This document shows, piece by piece, positions 52,981 to 62,068 of a stretch of 64,000 nt of DNA. Each line of letters starts with the position of its first letter. Position 1 is the first letter of the stretch. The stretch is from Telluribacter roseus (GTDB lineage: Bacteria > Bacteroidota > Bacteroidia > Cytophagales > Spirosomataceae): assembly GCF_017355915.2 (NCBI RefSeq), contig NZ_JAFEUV020000006.1:1-64000 (forward strand). Reading direction: 5' to 3'. A model generated the notes under the pieces. That model made no database searches. It saw only the letters and a program-made list of their open reading frames with translations, and was not told where the DNA came from. The position numbers and the translations under genes are program-made.

Positions 52981-55900
52981 TTAGAAGCTCAGGTTGATAC
53001 CAGCCGTTACGCTTCTTGTGATTGGGTAGTTTCCTACGTCAATACCGAAGTTAGTATCAGCGTTACCACCTACTGATGGATCCAGACCCTTGTACTTAGT
53101 AATTGTGAATACGTTGTTGGTTGATACGAATACACGCAGTCTCTGCATGCGAGCTCTGCTCAGCAGGTCGCCTGGCAGGGTATAACCCAGTGAGATGTTC
53201 TGCAGACGCACGTATGATCCGTCCTCTACATACCACGAGTTAGCCTGAGCGTTGGTACTGAAGTTAGAAGCCTTCTCGAAGATTGGCTGATCAGTATTTG
53301 TGTTCTGTGGTGTCCATGAATCCTTCACGCGCTCGCTGATAGCAGCACCGGCAAAAGTTGGGTAGAAGTCGGTGAACAGCTTAGACACGTTGAAGATCTT
53401 GTTGCCAAGTGACGTGTACAGGTAGGTGTTCAGGTCGAAGTTCTTGTAGGTCAGTGTGAAGTTCAGACCACCAGTGAACTTAGGAACAGGGCTACCCAGG
53501 TAAGTACGGTCATTAACATCGATCTTACCATCACCGTTGATATCAGCGTAACGGAAACGACCCGGAGCAGCACCTTCCTGAGTAGGAGCATTGCGAACTT
53601 CTTCAGCATTCTGGAACAGACCCAGTACCTTATATCCGTAGAACGATGACAGAGAATAACCTCTCTGGTTACGGATTGGGAAGATACCGCGGAAGCCCGG
53701 GTTAACAGTCAATAGATAATCCAGACCCGGTGCTACCTCTACGATTTTGTTCTGAAGTGTAGCAAAGGTAAGGTTCAGATCATAACCGAAATCGTTGCTG
53801 ATTCTACCACGGGTAGCAATCTGCAGGTCAATACCGCGGTTCATCATTTCACCGATGTTAACCGAAGGAACCGCAGCACGCCAGCCGGCTGTCTGTGTTA
53901 CAGGTACCTCAACTAGCAGGTCACGGGTATCTTTTTGCCACAGGTCAAGGATTACGTCCAGTCTACCATTCAGGAAGGTACCGTCGATACCGATGTTCTT
54001 AGTAACAGAGGTCTCCCACTTGGCATTGGGGTTACCAATACGGGTACGATAGAAACCTTCAGCAACGCTGCTGTTAGTACCGCTGATATCGTATACCGAC
54101 TCACCCAGGCTGGTACCGTAGAGGCTGTACTGGTTGTTGGGGTCTACGTTGTTAGAGTTACCCATAGTACCGTATCCACCACGGATTTTCAGATCCGTGA
54201 TCCAGGTCAGAGGCTTCATGAACTCCTCTGATGACAGACGCCAGGCAGCCGAGAACGCCGGGAATACCCCGTAGCGGTTGTTGGCACCAAAGCGTGACGA
54301 ACCATCACGACGGATCACCCCGGTCAGGATGTACTTGTCGTTGTAGATGTAGTTCACACGGCTGAACAGGGAGAAGAAGTTTACACCTCTGAACAGGTTA
54401 CTGTTTACTTGTCTTCCGGCAGCGGCCAGGGTAGTCAGCGTTACGTAGTCAACATCCTGCGAGAAGGGATTCAAACCGTTACCACTCATGTTACGTCCAT
54501 AGCCGGTATTCAGGGCTTCCTGACCTGCCAGAACATCCAGTTGGTGTACTCCGAACTGCTTCTTGTAGTTAGCTGTGTTGGTGAAAGTCCAGCCGAAAGA
54601 CTGGCCGGCACCTTCGTTGTATCCAAATGCTGAGTTGTTCTCAGAGTTTTCATACGAACGGCGGCTGTAGCCCCAGAAGTAGTTATTACCGTAGTTACCA
54701 GCCAGGTTGGTACGTAGTGTCAAGCCAGGGATTGGATCGAATTCCAAATAGATATTACCAATGGCGTTGGTACCAAAGCCACGGTTGTTACGGAGACCTT
54801 CGCGCTCAGCTACGGGGTTACGTGGGTTATTGAAGCCGGAGGCTACTGTACCCGCAAAACCACCGAACTCATCGTATACAGGAATGATAGAAGCCATACG
54901 GAAAGCACCCAGGATGCTGTTCTCATCAGCAGCTACACCAGCACCACCGTTACCACCACCTTGTCCAAGTACCTGACGGTAAGTCAGCTGGATATTCTCA
55001 CCAAAGCGCAGGTTCTTAAGGATGTTGAACTCTGAGTTAGCACGGAACGAGTAACGCTTGAAGCTGTTGTAAAGAAGGATACCCTGCTGATCCTGAGCAC
55101 CCAGGCCGAAGTAGAAGCGGCTGTTATCACCACCTCCGGAGAAGCCCAGTGTATGACGCTGGAGAGGAGCTGCGCGGGTGATGGCATCATACCAGTCAGT
55201 ACCCTCACGGTTCGCTCTGATAACCTGATAAACCGCACCAGCTCTTGGATCAACATTATACTTAGCTCTTTCAGCTTCCAGGTTTACCTGATAACCCTGT
55301 GCAGCGATAGCGGCACCCGATAGGTTACCTACACGCAGGTACTCCGGGATTACTGGGTTAGGGCCTGATCCAAACTGAGGGTGGTTGAAAACAGGAGCTC
55401 TTCCTTCCTGCATAGCAGCATTACGCTCAGCCTGCCAGGTCCACTCAGCAAAGTCAGTAGGGTTCAGCATGCGCTGACCTCTTCCCGGATCAGTTACACC
55501 GTACATACCGTCGTATGATACAGTCAGTTTCTTGGCATTCTTGCTACCTTTCTTGGTAGTATATACAATTACACCGTTAGCAGCGCGGGCACCGTAGATA
55601 GAAGCAGCAGCAGCATCTTTCAGTACAGTAGTTGACTCGATATCGTCAGGGTTAAGGAATTCAGTGTTACCTACAGGTACCCCGTCCACAATGTACAGAG
55701 GGGCGTTACCACCGAAAGCACCAAAACCACGCACACGTACCTGGCTGGCAGTACCGGGCTGTCCGTTCGTAATAACGGTTACACCCGCTACGCGTCCCTG
55801 TAGCTGCTGCTCCACGTTACCTGAAGGTACTACGGTCAGGTCCTTAGGACTAACGGTAGATACCGAACCGGTTGTTTCGCGGCGGCTGTCAATGGTATAA

Positions 55901-56250
55901 CCTGTAACGATTACCTCTTCCAGGTTCGAAACATCATCCTGCAGTGTAACGCTAATGTTGCTCTGATTACCTACAGGTACTTCCTGAGTCCTGTAACCTA
56001 CGAAGCTCACTACGAGTACATCATTAGCGGAGTTTACATTAATAGCGAAGTTACCCTCGCCATCCGTCGTGGTACCCGTCTGAGTACCTCTAAGCACAAT
56101 TGTGGCGCCTGGTACGCCTTGACCGTCACTCGCACCCACTACCTTACCCGTAACTCTGCGGGACTGGGCTACTGCCAAGTCCTGAAAAGCTACTGTAATA
56201 AGCAGTACCAAAAGGGTACTACGTAACAACCAGTAGATTTTTGTTTTCAT
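52981..56250 (-). CDS. SusC/RagA family TonB-dependent outer membrane transporter
   Basis: A 1089-residue outer-membrane transporter. It has a signal peptide, then a CarboxypepD_reg-like domain (about 30-110, VTGKVVGASDGQGVPGATIVLRG), a plug domain (about 115-235, with EEVIVTGYTIDSRRETTGS and YIVDGVPVG) and a 22-strand barrel ending in TAGINLSF, the aromatic C-terminal residue needed for assembly. No N-terminal STN domain or anti-sigma partner is encoded nearby, so control by an ECF sigma pair is not evident. Together with the SusD gene it forms a SusCD uptake unit. A perfect palindrome lies upstream. Confidence 0.96.
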   Translation of the reverse strand: MKTKIYWLLRSTLLVLLITVAFQDLAVAQSRRVTGKVVGASDGQGVPGATIVLRGTQTGTTTDGEGNFAINVNSANDVLVVSFVGYRTQEVPVGNQSNISVTLQDDVSNLEEVIVTGYTIDSRRETTGSVSTVSPKDLTVVPSGNVEQQLQGRVAGVTVITNGQPGTASQVRVRGFGAFGGNAPLYIVDGVPVGNTEFLNPDDIESTTVLKDAAAASIYGARAANGVIVYTTKKGSKNAKKLTVSYDGMYGVTDPGRGQRMLNPTDFAEWTWQAERNAAMQEGRAPVFNHPQFGSGPNPVIPEYLRVGNLSGAAIAAQGYQVNLEAERAKYNVDPRAGAVYQVIRANREGTDWYDAITRAAPLQRHTLGFSGGGDNSRFYFGLGAQDQQGILLYNSFKRYSFRANSEFNILKNLRFGENIQLTYRQVLGQGGGNGGAGVAADENSILGAFRMASIIPVYDEFGGFAGTVASGFNNPRNPVAEREGLRNNRGFGTNAIGNIYLEFDPIPGLTLRTNLAGNYGNNYFWGYSRRSYENSENNSAFGYNEGAGQSFGWTFTNTANYKKQFGVHQLDVLAGQEALNTGYGRNMSGNGLNPFSQDVDYVTLTTLAAAGRQVNSNLFRGVNFFSLFSRVNYIYNDKYILTGVIRRDGSSRFGANNRYGVFPAFSAAWRLSSEEFMKPLTWITDLKIRGGYGTMGNSNNVDPNNQYSLYGTSLGESVYDISGTNSSVAEGFYRTRIGNPNAKWETSVTKNIGIDGTFLNGRLDVILDLWQKDTRDLLVEVPVTQTAGWRAAVPSVNIGEMMNRGIDLQIATRGRISNDFGYDLNLTFATLQNKIVEVAPGLDYLLTVNPGFRGIFPIRNQRGYSLSSFYGYKVLGLFQNAEEVRNAPTQEGAAPGRFRYADINGDGKIDVNDRTYLGSPVPKFTGGLNFTLTYKNFDLNTYLYTSLGNKIFNVSKLFTDFYPTFAGAAISERVKDSWTPQNTNTDQPIFEKASNFSTNAQANSWYVEDGSYVRLQNISLGYTLPGDLLSRARMQRLRVFVSTNNVFTITKYKGLDPSVGGNADTNFGIDVGNYPITRSVTAGINLSF

Positions 56251-56374
56251 AAAAAAGATTGATTGGTTAAGTGAATTAAATCGTAATTCGAAGAAGTACT
56301 TCCAGACTATCCAAAGCAGGCTGCTAACTAACTATGGATGAATAGGGCAGTTTTCCGAACTACACTACTAAGAT

Positions 56375-56393
56375 GTAGAATAACTTATTCTAC
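56375..56393. promoter_or_regulatory. perfect palindrome upstream of susC-like gene (possible operator)
   Basis: GTAGAATAA (56375-56383), one central base, then TTATTCTAC (56385-56393): a perfect 9-bp inverted repeat about 125 bp before the start codon. A near-consensus -7 box (minus strand TATTTTG, 56398-56404) is directly beside it. It could be an operator or the first hairpin of the leader. Confidence 0.55.
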
Positions 56394-56519
56394 TGAACAA
56401 AATAAGTAAATTTTTAGGTAATAAAGTCCAAAAAAGGCTAAAAGAAAAATGAAAATTTTAAATCAGATAGTCCAAAAAGAGCTAATACAGAGAAAATGAG
56501 CTAATTTGCTATTATGTGT

Positions 56520-57293
56520 TTATCGGTTACAAATAGCAATGGCTGCAAGCAACCGCCCCGTCTGGCCTTTCTCGAGCCGGTAAGAAAAGTAATCCTCGTT
56601 GTGCAGTACCGTTGAATAGGGGGAAACTTCTACCTGATCTTCAGGGATTCCGGCGTCCCGAAGCTGGGCCAGGTTGGTCGCTTTCAGATCCACAAAGTAC
56701 TTTTGTAACCCATTGTCATAGCGCTTGTGCTCTTCCGCAAAGTGCCCGGCTACATCTTCCCCCACTTCAAAGGAGCATTCGTCAATACAAGTACCAATGT
56801 ACGCATAGCAGTCGGCCGGATCGGTACCATATTCATCCTGCATTTTCATCAGGGCCTTTGCTGTAATCTGCTGTACAGTGCCACGCCAGCCGGCATGGAT
56901 GGCCGCCACGGCCCGCTGTACCGGATCGTACAAAAGTACTGGTGTACAATCTGCAATGGTCACAGTTAGCACGATGTTTGCTCGATTGGTGACAAGTGCG
57001 TCGTATCCATCATAGTGTCCGGGTTGCGTAACCGTAAGAATATCGGAGCCATGAACCTGGTGCGACTTGGCTACCTGACTGGCCGAAACACCAAGTGCCT
57101 GCCAGAACCGCCGCCGGTTCTCTTCGATATGGGTGGCCGAATCACCAGTAGACTGACCGAGGTTGAGGGAGAAAAAAGGAGTTGGGCTTACGCCGCCGTG
57201 ACGGGTGCTCTCAGCGGCAATCACATCTGGAAACTGCTCGAACAGCGCAGGGCTGCGAAACATGGGTTTTGATGATAAAGTAGTGTAAGTCAT
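56520..57293 (-). CDS. pgeF: PgeF/YfiH family multicopper-oxidase-like enzyme
   Basis: About 257 residues from ATG 57293 (MTYTTL). ATG 57263 is an alternative and a start at 57341 is unlikely. This is the Cu-oxidase_4 (laccase domain) family, known as polyphenol oxidase, peptidoglycan editing factor PgeF or YfiH-type purine nucleoside phosphorylase. Metal-site residues are seen in KSHQVHGSDI (His), IADCTPVLLYD (Cys) and AAIHAGWRGTVQ (His). RHGGVSPTPFFSLNLG and IGTCIDECSFEVGEDV are further family blocks. Biochemical roles reported for relatives are purine nucleoside cleavage and prevention of mis-incorporation in peptidoglycan. Cytosolic. Confidence 0.9.
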   Translation of the reverse strand: MTYTTLSSKPMFRSPALFEQFPDVIAAESTRHGGVSPTPFFSLNLGQSTGDSATHIEENRRRFWQALGVSASQVAKSHQVHGSDILTVTQPGHYDGYDALVTNRANIVLTVTIADCTPVLLYDPVQRAVAAIHAGWRGTVQQITAKALMKMQDEYGTDPADCYAYIGTCIDECSFEVGEDVAGHFAEEHKRYDNGLQKYFVDLKATNLAQLRDAGIPEDQVEVSPYSTVLHNEDYFSYRLEKGQTGRLLAAIAICNR

Positions 57294-57383
57294 ACGTATT
57301 TTATTGATTCTGTCAGAAAAAGCAGGAGTAGTAAAGATCACCGGTAGTACACCACAATCCTCACCATCCTTACTGATTAATAC

Positions 57384-59018
57384 ATGTTGCTACGTGTATG
57401 TTTGATTGTAACTATGTGGCTTTGCTGTGCGGGCGGCCCACTGCATGCGCAATATAACCTGCTTGGCTCTACAACAGCCATCGGAGGTGACTGTTACCGG
57501 CTGACCGAAGATAAAGGCTGGCAAAGCGGGGCGGTCTGGTACAGCGATACCCTTGATATCACGGCTTCATTCGATATCGAATTTACCATGAACTTCGGGA
57601 ATAATGATACTGACGGAGCAGATGGTATGGTATTTGTTATGCAGACGCGCGGCAACAATGCCCTGGGTACGAGGGGGCACGGCCTTGGCTTCGAAGATTT
57701 CAAACCTTCCCTTGGGATCGAATTTGATACCCACGAAAACCGGAGAGAAAGTAACGATCCGGGCTATGATCATATAGCCGTACTACGCGACGGCAACATT
57801 AACCATAGTAGCCCTCATAACCTGGCGGGGCCCGTACGGGCTTCGCGAACCAGCCGCAACATCGAGGATGGAAAAGATCACCTGGTGAGGGTGGTATGGA
57901 CGGCTTCACAACGGACGCTAGATGTGTACTTCGACTGCGAAAAGCGGCTGAGTGCCCAGGTGGATATGCAAAGCATATTTGGGAGGCAGAGTAGGGTATG
58001 GTGGGGGTTTACGGGAGGTACCGGGCAGCTGAGTAACAACCAGGTAGTATGTCTGAGCAGGGATATCGTGGTGAAAGACCAGTACAGGGGATGTAAGGGT
58101 GAGCCCGTCCAGCTCCTGGCGCGCAGCTCTTCCAATGGGGTGTACAAGTGGAGCCCGGCCGCACTACTGGATAACCCTACTTCCCAGAGCCCGGTGGCTC
58201 GCCCGACCAAAGATCAGGTATTTACGGTGGAGTACCTGGACCGCTGTAACCGACCCGTCCGGGAGACGGTGTTTGTAAAGGTGGCAGCTCCCTTCACGGT
58301 AGAGCTGGGTACTGATCGGGTACTATGTAACAGGGGAAGTACTACGCTGGCTCCCGTGGTGTCGGCTACCAGCCTGAGCCTTGACTACCGCTGGTCTACC
58401 GGTAGTACCCAGCCCAGCCTCACTACGGATACCAGCGGCCTGTATGTGCTGACGGTCAGTGCCGGTGCCTGTGAGGCGAAGGATTCGGTAGAAGTGGTGT
58501 TCCAGTCGGAAGCGGATGTAAGAGCACTCCCCATTATCCAAAACTACTGCTATACCGATCAGCCTTTATCACTGTCGGCTTCATCAGCGCGTGAAGTCAG
58601 CGAATACTACTGGTCCCACTCCGCCCAGACCGATCCCAGTGTCTGGGTAAATGATCCGGGTACGTATGAGCTCATTACTACTACTGAGTCGGGCTGTAAG
58701 TTCAGGGAGACCTTCATCGTAAAGGACGACTGCTACCTGTCGGTATGGGTGCCGAGTGCCTTTTCGCCCAATGCCGACGGGCAGAATGACGTACTCAGGA
58801 TTGGCTCGAGCCGACCCCTGGAGCTGTGGTGGACCATTTACGACCGCTGGGGCAGCGTGATCTACCACAGCCAGGATATGGCAGCAGGTTGGGACGGGTA
58901 CTACAAAGGCAGGCTTTGTCCTCCGGGGGCCTATGCCTGGAGGGCTCAGTACCGACTATTGGGCCATAGGCATGACCCCTACCATACCGAGCGGGGGATC
59001 GTGTGGATCATCAGGTAG
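57384..59018 (+). CDS. L-type lectin-like T9SS surface protein
   Basis: A 544-residue exported protein. Signal peptide LLRVCLIVTMWLCCAGGPLHA. Residues about 25-235 match the L-type (legume-like) lectin fold: YRLTEDKGWQSGAVW, DIEFTMNFG, GADGMVFVMQ, LGIEFDTHEN and WWGFTGGTG. Two PKD/Ig-like segments rich in Cys and Ser follow (about 240-450). The last 90 residues (WVPSAFSPNADGQNDVLRI, YDRWGSVIYHS, GWDGYYKGRLCPPGAYAW) form the gliding-motility type B T9SS C-terminal domain. It is predicted to be a surface carbohydrate-binding adhesin. It lies divergent to PgeF and convergent to the EEP gene. Confidence 0.88.
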   Translation: MLLRVCLIVTMWLCCAGGPLHAQYNLLGSTTAIGGDCYRLTEDKGWQSGAVWYSDTLDITASFDIEFTMNFGNNDTDGADGMVFVMQTRGNNALGTRGHGLGFEDFKPSLGIEFDTHENRRESNDPGYDHIAVLRDGNINHSSPHNLAGPVRASRTSRNIEDGKDHLVRVVWTASQRTLDVYFDCEKRLSAQVDMQSIFGRQSRVWWGFTGGTGQLSNNQVVCLSRDIVVKDQYRGCKGEPVQLLARSSSNGVYKWSPAALLDNPTSQSPVARPTKDQVFTVEYLDRCNRPVRETVFVKVAAPFTVELGTDRVLCNRGSTTLAPVVSATSLSLDYRWSTGSTQPSLTTDTSGLYVLTVSAGACEAKDSVEVVFQSEADVRALPIIQNYCYTDQPLSLSASSAREVSEYYWSHSAQTDPSVWVNDPGTYELITTTESGCKFRETFIVKDDCYLSVWVPSAFSPNADGQNDVLRIGSSRPLELWWTIYDRWGSVIYHSQDMAAGWDGYYKGRLCPPGAYAWRAQYRLLGHRHDPYHTERGIVWIIR

Positions 59019-59026
59019 CAGTCCGG

Positions 59027-60109
59027 CTACTCTTCCTTCCTCTGCTTTTCGTCACGGGTTTCTTCCCGGAGCTTTTCATCCGCTATCTCCAGGTCCTCCT
59101 CATCAGGCATGGGCTTCTCCTGCTGGTGAGTACCCTCGGGTTCGTATTCGAGCTGTACCCACATCGGGAAGTGATCCGATCCAAAGTAGGGCAGACGCTT
59201 GATATCGATGAGCCTGAAATCACGGGAACAAAAAATGTGATCGAGCGGAAAACGGATAAAAGGGTACCTGGCATGGAATGTATTAAAGAAGCCACGCCCG
59301 CGCCGAGGGTCCAGCAGTCCGCTGATCCGCTGGAATAGCCCCGTCGTATAGCTCCAGGCCACGTCGTTGAGGTCACCGGCCACGATTACCGGGTGGGGCG
59401 ATGCCTTGGCCAGCTTGGCTACGATCAGTATTTCTTTGTCACGCTCCGTCGAACGCGGATTTTCCTGCGGTACGGGGGGCGTGGGGTGTACGCAGTAGAG
59501 CTGCAGGAGCTCGCCCGAGGGCAGTTTGACTTTAGTAAATATGGAAGGTACGTCGTCTTCGACCAGGTAGTTTATAGTGCTATCCTGCAGTTCGTAGCGT
59601 GAAAAAACCATTAGTCCGTACGTATTGTCAAGCGGTTCCTCGACCCGGTAAGGGTAGCTGTCGCGCAGGGTTGACATGGCTTCTGCCCAGGCCGTATCCG
59701 TTTCGGACAGCACCAGTACATCCGGGTTACAGGATTTAATGAGCTTATGCAACCGGTCGAATAGTTTATTGTACTGGTATACATTGGCGATCATGATCCC
59801 GATGGTCCGGTCCTTATTGAACGTACTGGCGTTGAGCAACTGGATGTTCGAGAAAGGCAGGAAGGGGAGGATCTGGTAGCTTAGGTGCCCCAGGTTGAGC
59901 AGGAGTGCCCCGCCAAACGCCCATTCATACCAATACGTAAAATCATCAATGATAATATAAATAACTATGACGAGTGCGACTATGATCCATTTCTGGATAC
60001 GGGGGTACTCGAAAACTCTGAAAATCCAATAATCGGCTCGAATCAGAGGAAGCAGTGAAGCAATCAGCATAAATGTGCCAATAGCATACACGGTATACAA
60101 ACCTATCAT
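59027..60109 (-). CDS. membrane-anchored endonuclease/exonuclease/phosphatase family protein
   Basis: A 360-residue protein with three N-terminal membrane helices (residues about 1-90) followed by an EEP hydrolase domain. Catalytic features are IMIANVYQYN (Asn), DVLVLSETDTAWA (Glu), HPTPPVP, IVAGDLNDVAWS (Asp-Asn), PLDHIF and FGSDHFPMWVQL (Asp-His). The charged tail after residue 320 is rich in Glu and Lys. This is the COG3021/YafD-like type, whose natural substrate is unknown. It overlaps no gene and ends 8 bp from the convergent lectin gene stop. Confidence 0.88.
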   Translation of the reverse strand: MIGLYTVYAIGTFMLIASLLPLIRADYWIFRVFEYPRIQKWIIVALVIVIYIIIDDFTYWYEWAFGGALLLNLGHLSYQILPFLPFSNIQLLNASTFNKDRTIGIMIANVYQYNKLFDRLHKLIKSCNPDVLVLSETDTAWAEAMSTLRDSYPYRVEEPLDNTYGLMVFSRYELQDSTINYLVEDDVPSIFTKVKLPSGELLQLYCVHPTPPVPQENPRSTERDKEILIVAKLAKASPHPVIVAGDLNDVAWSYTTGLFQRISGLLDPRRGRGFFNTFHARYPFIRFPLDHIFCSRDFRLIDIKRLPYFGSDHFPMWVQLEYEPEGTHQQEKPMPDEEDLEIADEKLREETRDEKQRKEE

Positions 60110-60275
60110 GGGAGTAATGAGCTTTTTTGAATGATGTTTAATAGGAAACCAGGTGCAACCATTACCAAAAGGACCGTGCCACAGAGCCAGGAGGCTGTTT
60201 TTGCTTTAGCTATACTTAAAACAAAATCGGGCGCGATTTGCTTATTAAATTTTAGTTTCTACCAAACCGTTAGCT

Positions 60276-61505
60276 ATGCCCGAAACTTCCGAACAGAAAG
60301 CGGAGAAGTACCTGGACCTCGGACACTCAGAAGCCGAAAACCACGCCAGGGCTCAACAGAAGCAATATGAGGAACATGTCGAACGTACTACCGTAGTCAC
60401 CAGAGTTCTCTCTGAATTCTTTAAGACAAATATTATTGGCTTTACCTACCACTACCTGCGTAGCCGGTTTGGCCCCCGGCATCCGTACCAGGCCTATCCC
60501 CGCTTCGGTGACTCTGGTGTGTATAGGTTGCAGTCTTCCATTCCATCGCGCGAGGCCATTACCCTGGCTCTGATGAGCGACTGGGGCAGTGATACGGACG
60601 AGTCTGATGCCGTGGCACATCTGGTGGCACGTTATGCCCCTGATTATACGATACATCTGGGAGATATATACTTTGTAGGTACCCCCAAGGAGGTAGAGGA
60701 AAACTTCACCGCTCCGCATGCCTCGTGGTACTACGGAGCGTCGGGGAGTCTGGCTCTGGCCGGTAACCACGAAATGTACTCCAACGGCGACGCCTACTTT
60801 CAGAATCTGCTCCCAGCTATGTACGTATATCAGGGAGAGGAGCGCAAAACCCAGCAGGCGGGTTTTTTCTGTCTGGAAAATGACCACTGGCGCATCATCG
60901 GGCTGGATACTGGCTATACCTCGGTAGGTCGTCCGTTTATGGAAGTGATTTCACCGCCCGATTGTCACCTCCGCAAGGAGCAGATCGAGTGGCTGCGGGA
61001 TGTGGTACGCATCGGTGATCCGAATGATAAGCGCGGAATTGTACTAATGAGCCACCACCCCAATATTTCTTCTTTCCGGGATGATTATTTTAAGCCGGGT
61101 GAGCAGATCTGTGAGCTACTGGGTGAGGCAGACCGGCCCCTGGTGTGGTTCTGGGGACACGACCACCGGCTGGTGGTATATCACCTGGAGCAGAACCGGA
61201 AGGGGCCCAAGGCCTTCGGCCGGTGCATAGGGCATAGCGGAATGCCCGTAGAGATCAAATTGCCCCGAACCAAACAGGAGCAGGACCGGATCCTATACTA
61301 CGACCGCCGGATCCGTAAGCGCATAGGCCGCCACAGTCTGGGGTACAATGGCTTTGTGATGCTACACCTTAAAGACAATAAGCTGGTGGCCGAGTACCGC
61401 GACCTGGATGACAACCGGGTAATGGAAGAGGAATGGCTGGTGGATATACAAAACGGCCAGCTCAGCTGGAACGTAACGCATGTCCTGCCTGAGCTGGCTA
61501 TTTAA
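60276..61505 (+). CDS. calcineurin-like metallophosphoesterase
   Basis: A 409-residue cytosolic protein with no signal peptide. After an N-terminal helical region of about 100 residues the metallophosphoesterase core shows LMSDWGSD (Asp), IHLGDIYFVG (GD motif), LAGNHEMYS (GNHE), a MSHHPNIS His motif and WGHDHRLVVY (GHDH). All metal-binding motifs are intact. The substrate could be a phosphoester or a nucleotide, but no specific family is recognised. It is a single gene on the plus strand. Confidence 0.88.
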   Translation: MPETSEQKAEKYLDLGHSEAENHARAQQKQYEEHVERTTVVTRVLSEFFKTNIIGFTYHYLRSRFGPRHPYQAYPRFGDSGVYRLQSSIPSREAITLALMSDWGSDTDESDAVAHLVARYAPDYTIHLGDIYFVGTPKEVEENFTAPHASWYYGASGSLALAGNHEMYSNGDAYFQNLLPAMYVYQGEERKTQQAGFFCLENDHWRIIGLDTGYTSVGRPFMEVISPPDCHLRKEQIEWLRDVVRIGDPNDKRGIVLMSHHPNISSFRDDYFKPGEQICELLGEADRPLVWFWGHDHRLVVYHLEQNRKGPKAFGRCIGHSGMPVEIKLPRTKQEQDRILYYDRRIRKRIGRHSLGYNGFVMLHLKDNKLVAEYRDLDDNRVMEEEWLVDIQNGQLSWNVTHVLPELAI

Positions 61506-61524
61506 GGATAAAGTACTACTACTA

Positions 61525-61737
61525 TTAGTGAAGCGTGTGGTCAGAGTCGTGCAGTTCGTGCTCTGATACTCTGCCACTGTAGTAAGAAGCAAAGGCAACA
61601 GTTACTCCAATAAAGCCTATTATGAATACCAGCAAATCACCGAATACAGCCAGGATGATCAATAGCAGAATATAGATGCCTATATTGGCCCAAACTGGGA
61701 GATTAGGGGATGCGGCTTTCGTATTTGTTACAGTCAT
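61525..61737 (-). CDS. small membrane protein of unknown function
   Basis: A 70-residue protein with one long hydrophobic stretch that can form two helices (NIGIYILLLIILAVFGDL and VFIIGFIGVTVAFASYY). The N terminus is short and polar and the C terminus is acidic with several His residues (SEHELHDSDHTLH), a possible metal-binding tail. The ATG overlaps the stop of a possible upstream ORF (ATGA). Function unknown. Confidence 0.65.
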   Translation of the reverse strand: MTVTNTKAASPNLPVWANIGIYILLLIILAVFGDLLVFIIGFIGVTVAFASYYSGRVSEHELHDSDHTLH

Positions 61738-61973
61738 AAGTCGATTAAAGTTAGAATAGCATTGAATATGGGGGCGAAAATAATAAATAAACCTATATGA
61801 TACAGCTCCTTTGCCATTAAACTCGAACTGCTATTGCAGATCTGCCCCGACAGCGCCGCAAATGCTGTATAGAGACTATGCAGCAAAAGTCGTTCCACCA
61901 GCCAGTGACTACCCGCCGGACTCGACACAGCCAGGATAGCCTGATCTACAAAATGTACAACCAGAGGAGGCAC
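61734..61973 (-). CDS. doubtful 79-residue ORF upstream of the small membrane protein
   Basis: A 79-residue frame whose stop overlaps the start of the next gene (ATGA), with one C-terminal hydrophobic segment (LYHIGLFIIFAPIFNAIL). No family is recognised. The overlap favours a real gene, the odd composition does not. The rest of the gap up to 62068 shows no other gene. Confidence 0.3.
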   Translation of the reverse strand: MPPLVVHFVDQAILAVSSPAGSHWLVERLLLHSLYTAFAALSGQICNSSSSLMAKELYHIGLFIIFAPIFNAILTLIDL

Positions 61974-62068
61974 GGCAGGAAAAGGGGATTTTGATGGTTC
62001 GGCCCAATGCTATTACTTCACGGGGCTAAATCCACCTTTCCTTCCATCATACCTAACATTAATACGCA

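Noticed and set aside
60098-60105. Minus-strand TAnnTTTG match (TAGGTTTG) for the EEP gene
   Set aside because: It lies inside the first codons of the gene itself, so it cannot be its promoter unless the true start is further downstream. Judged a chance match.
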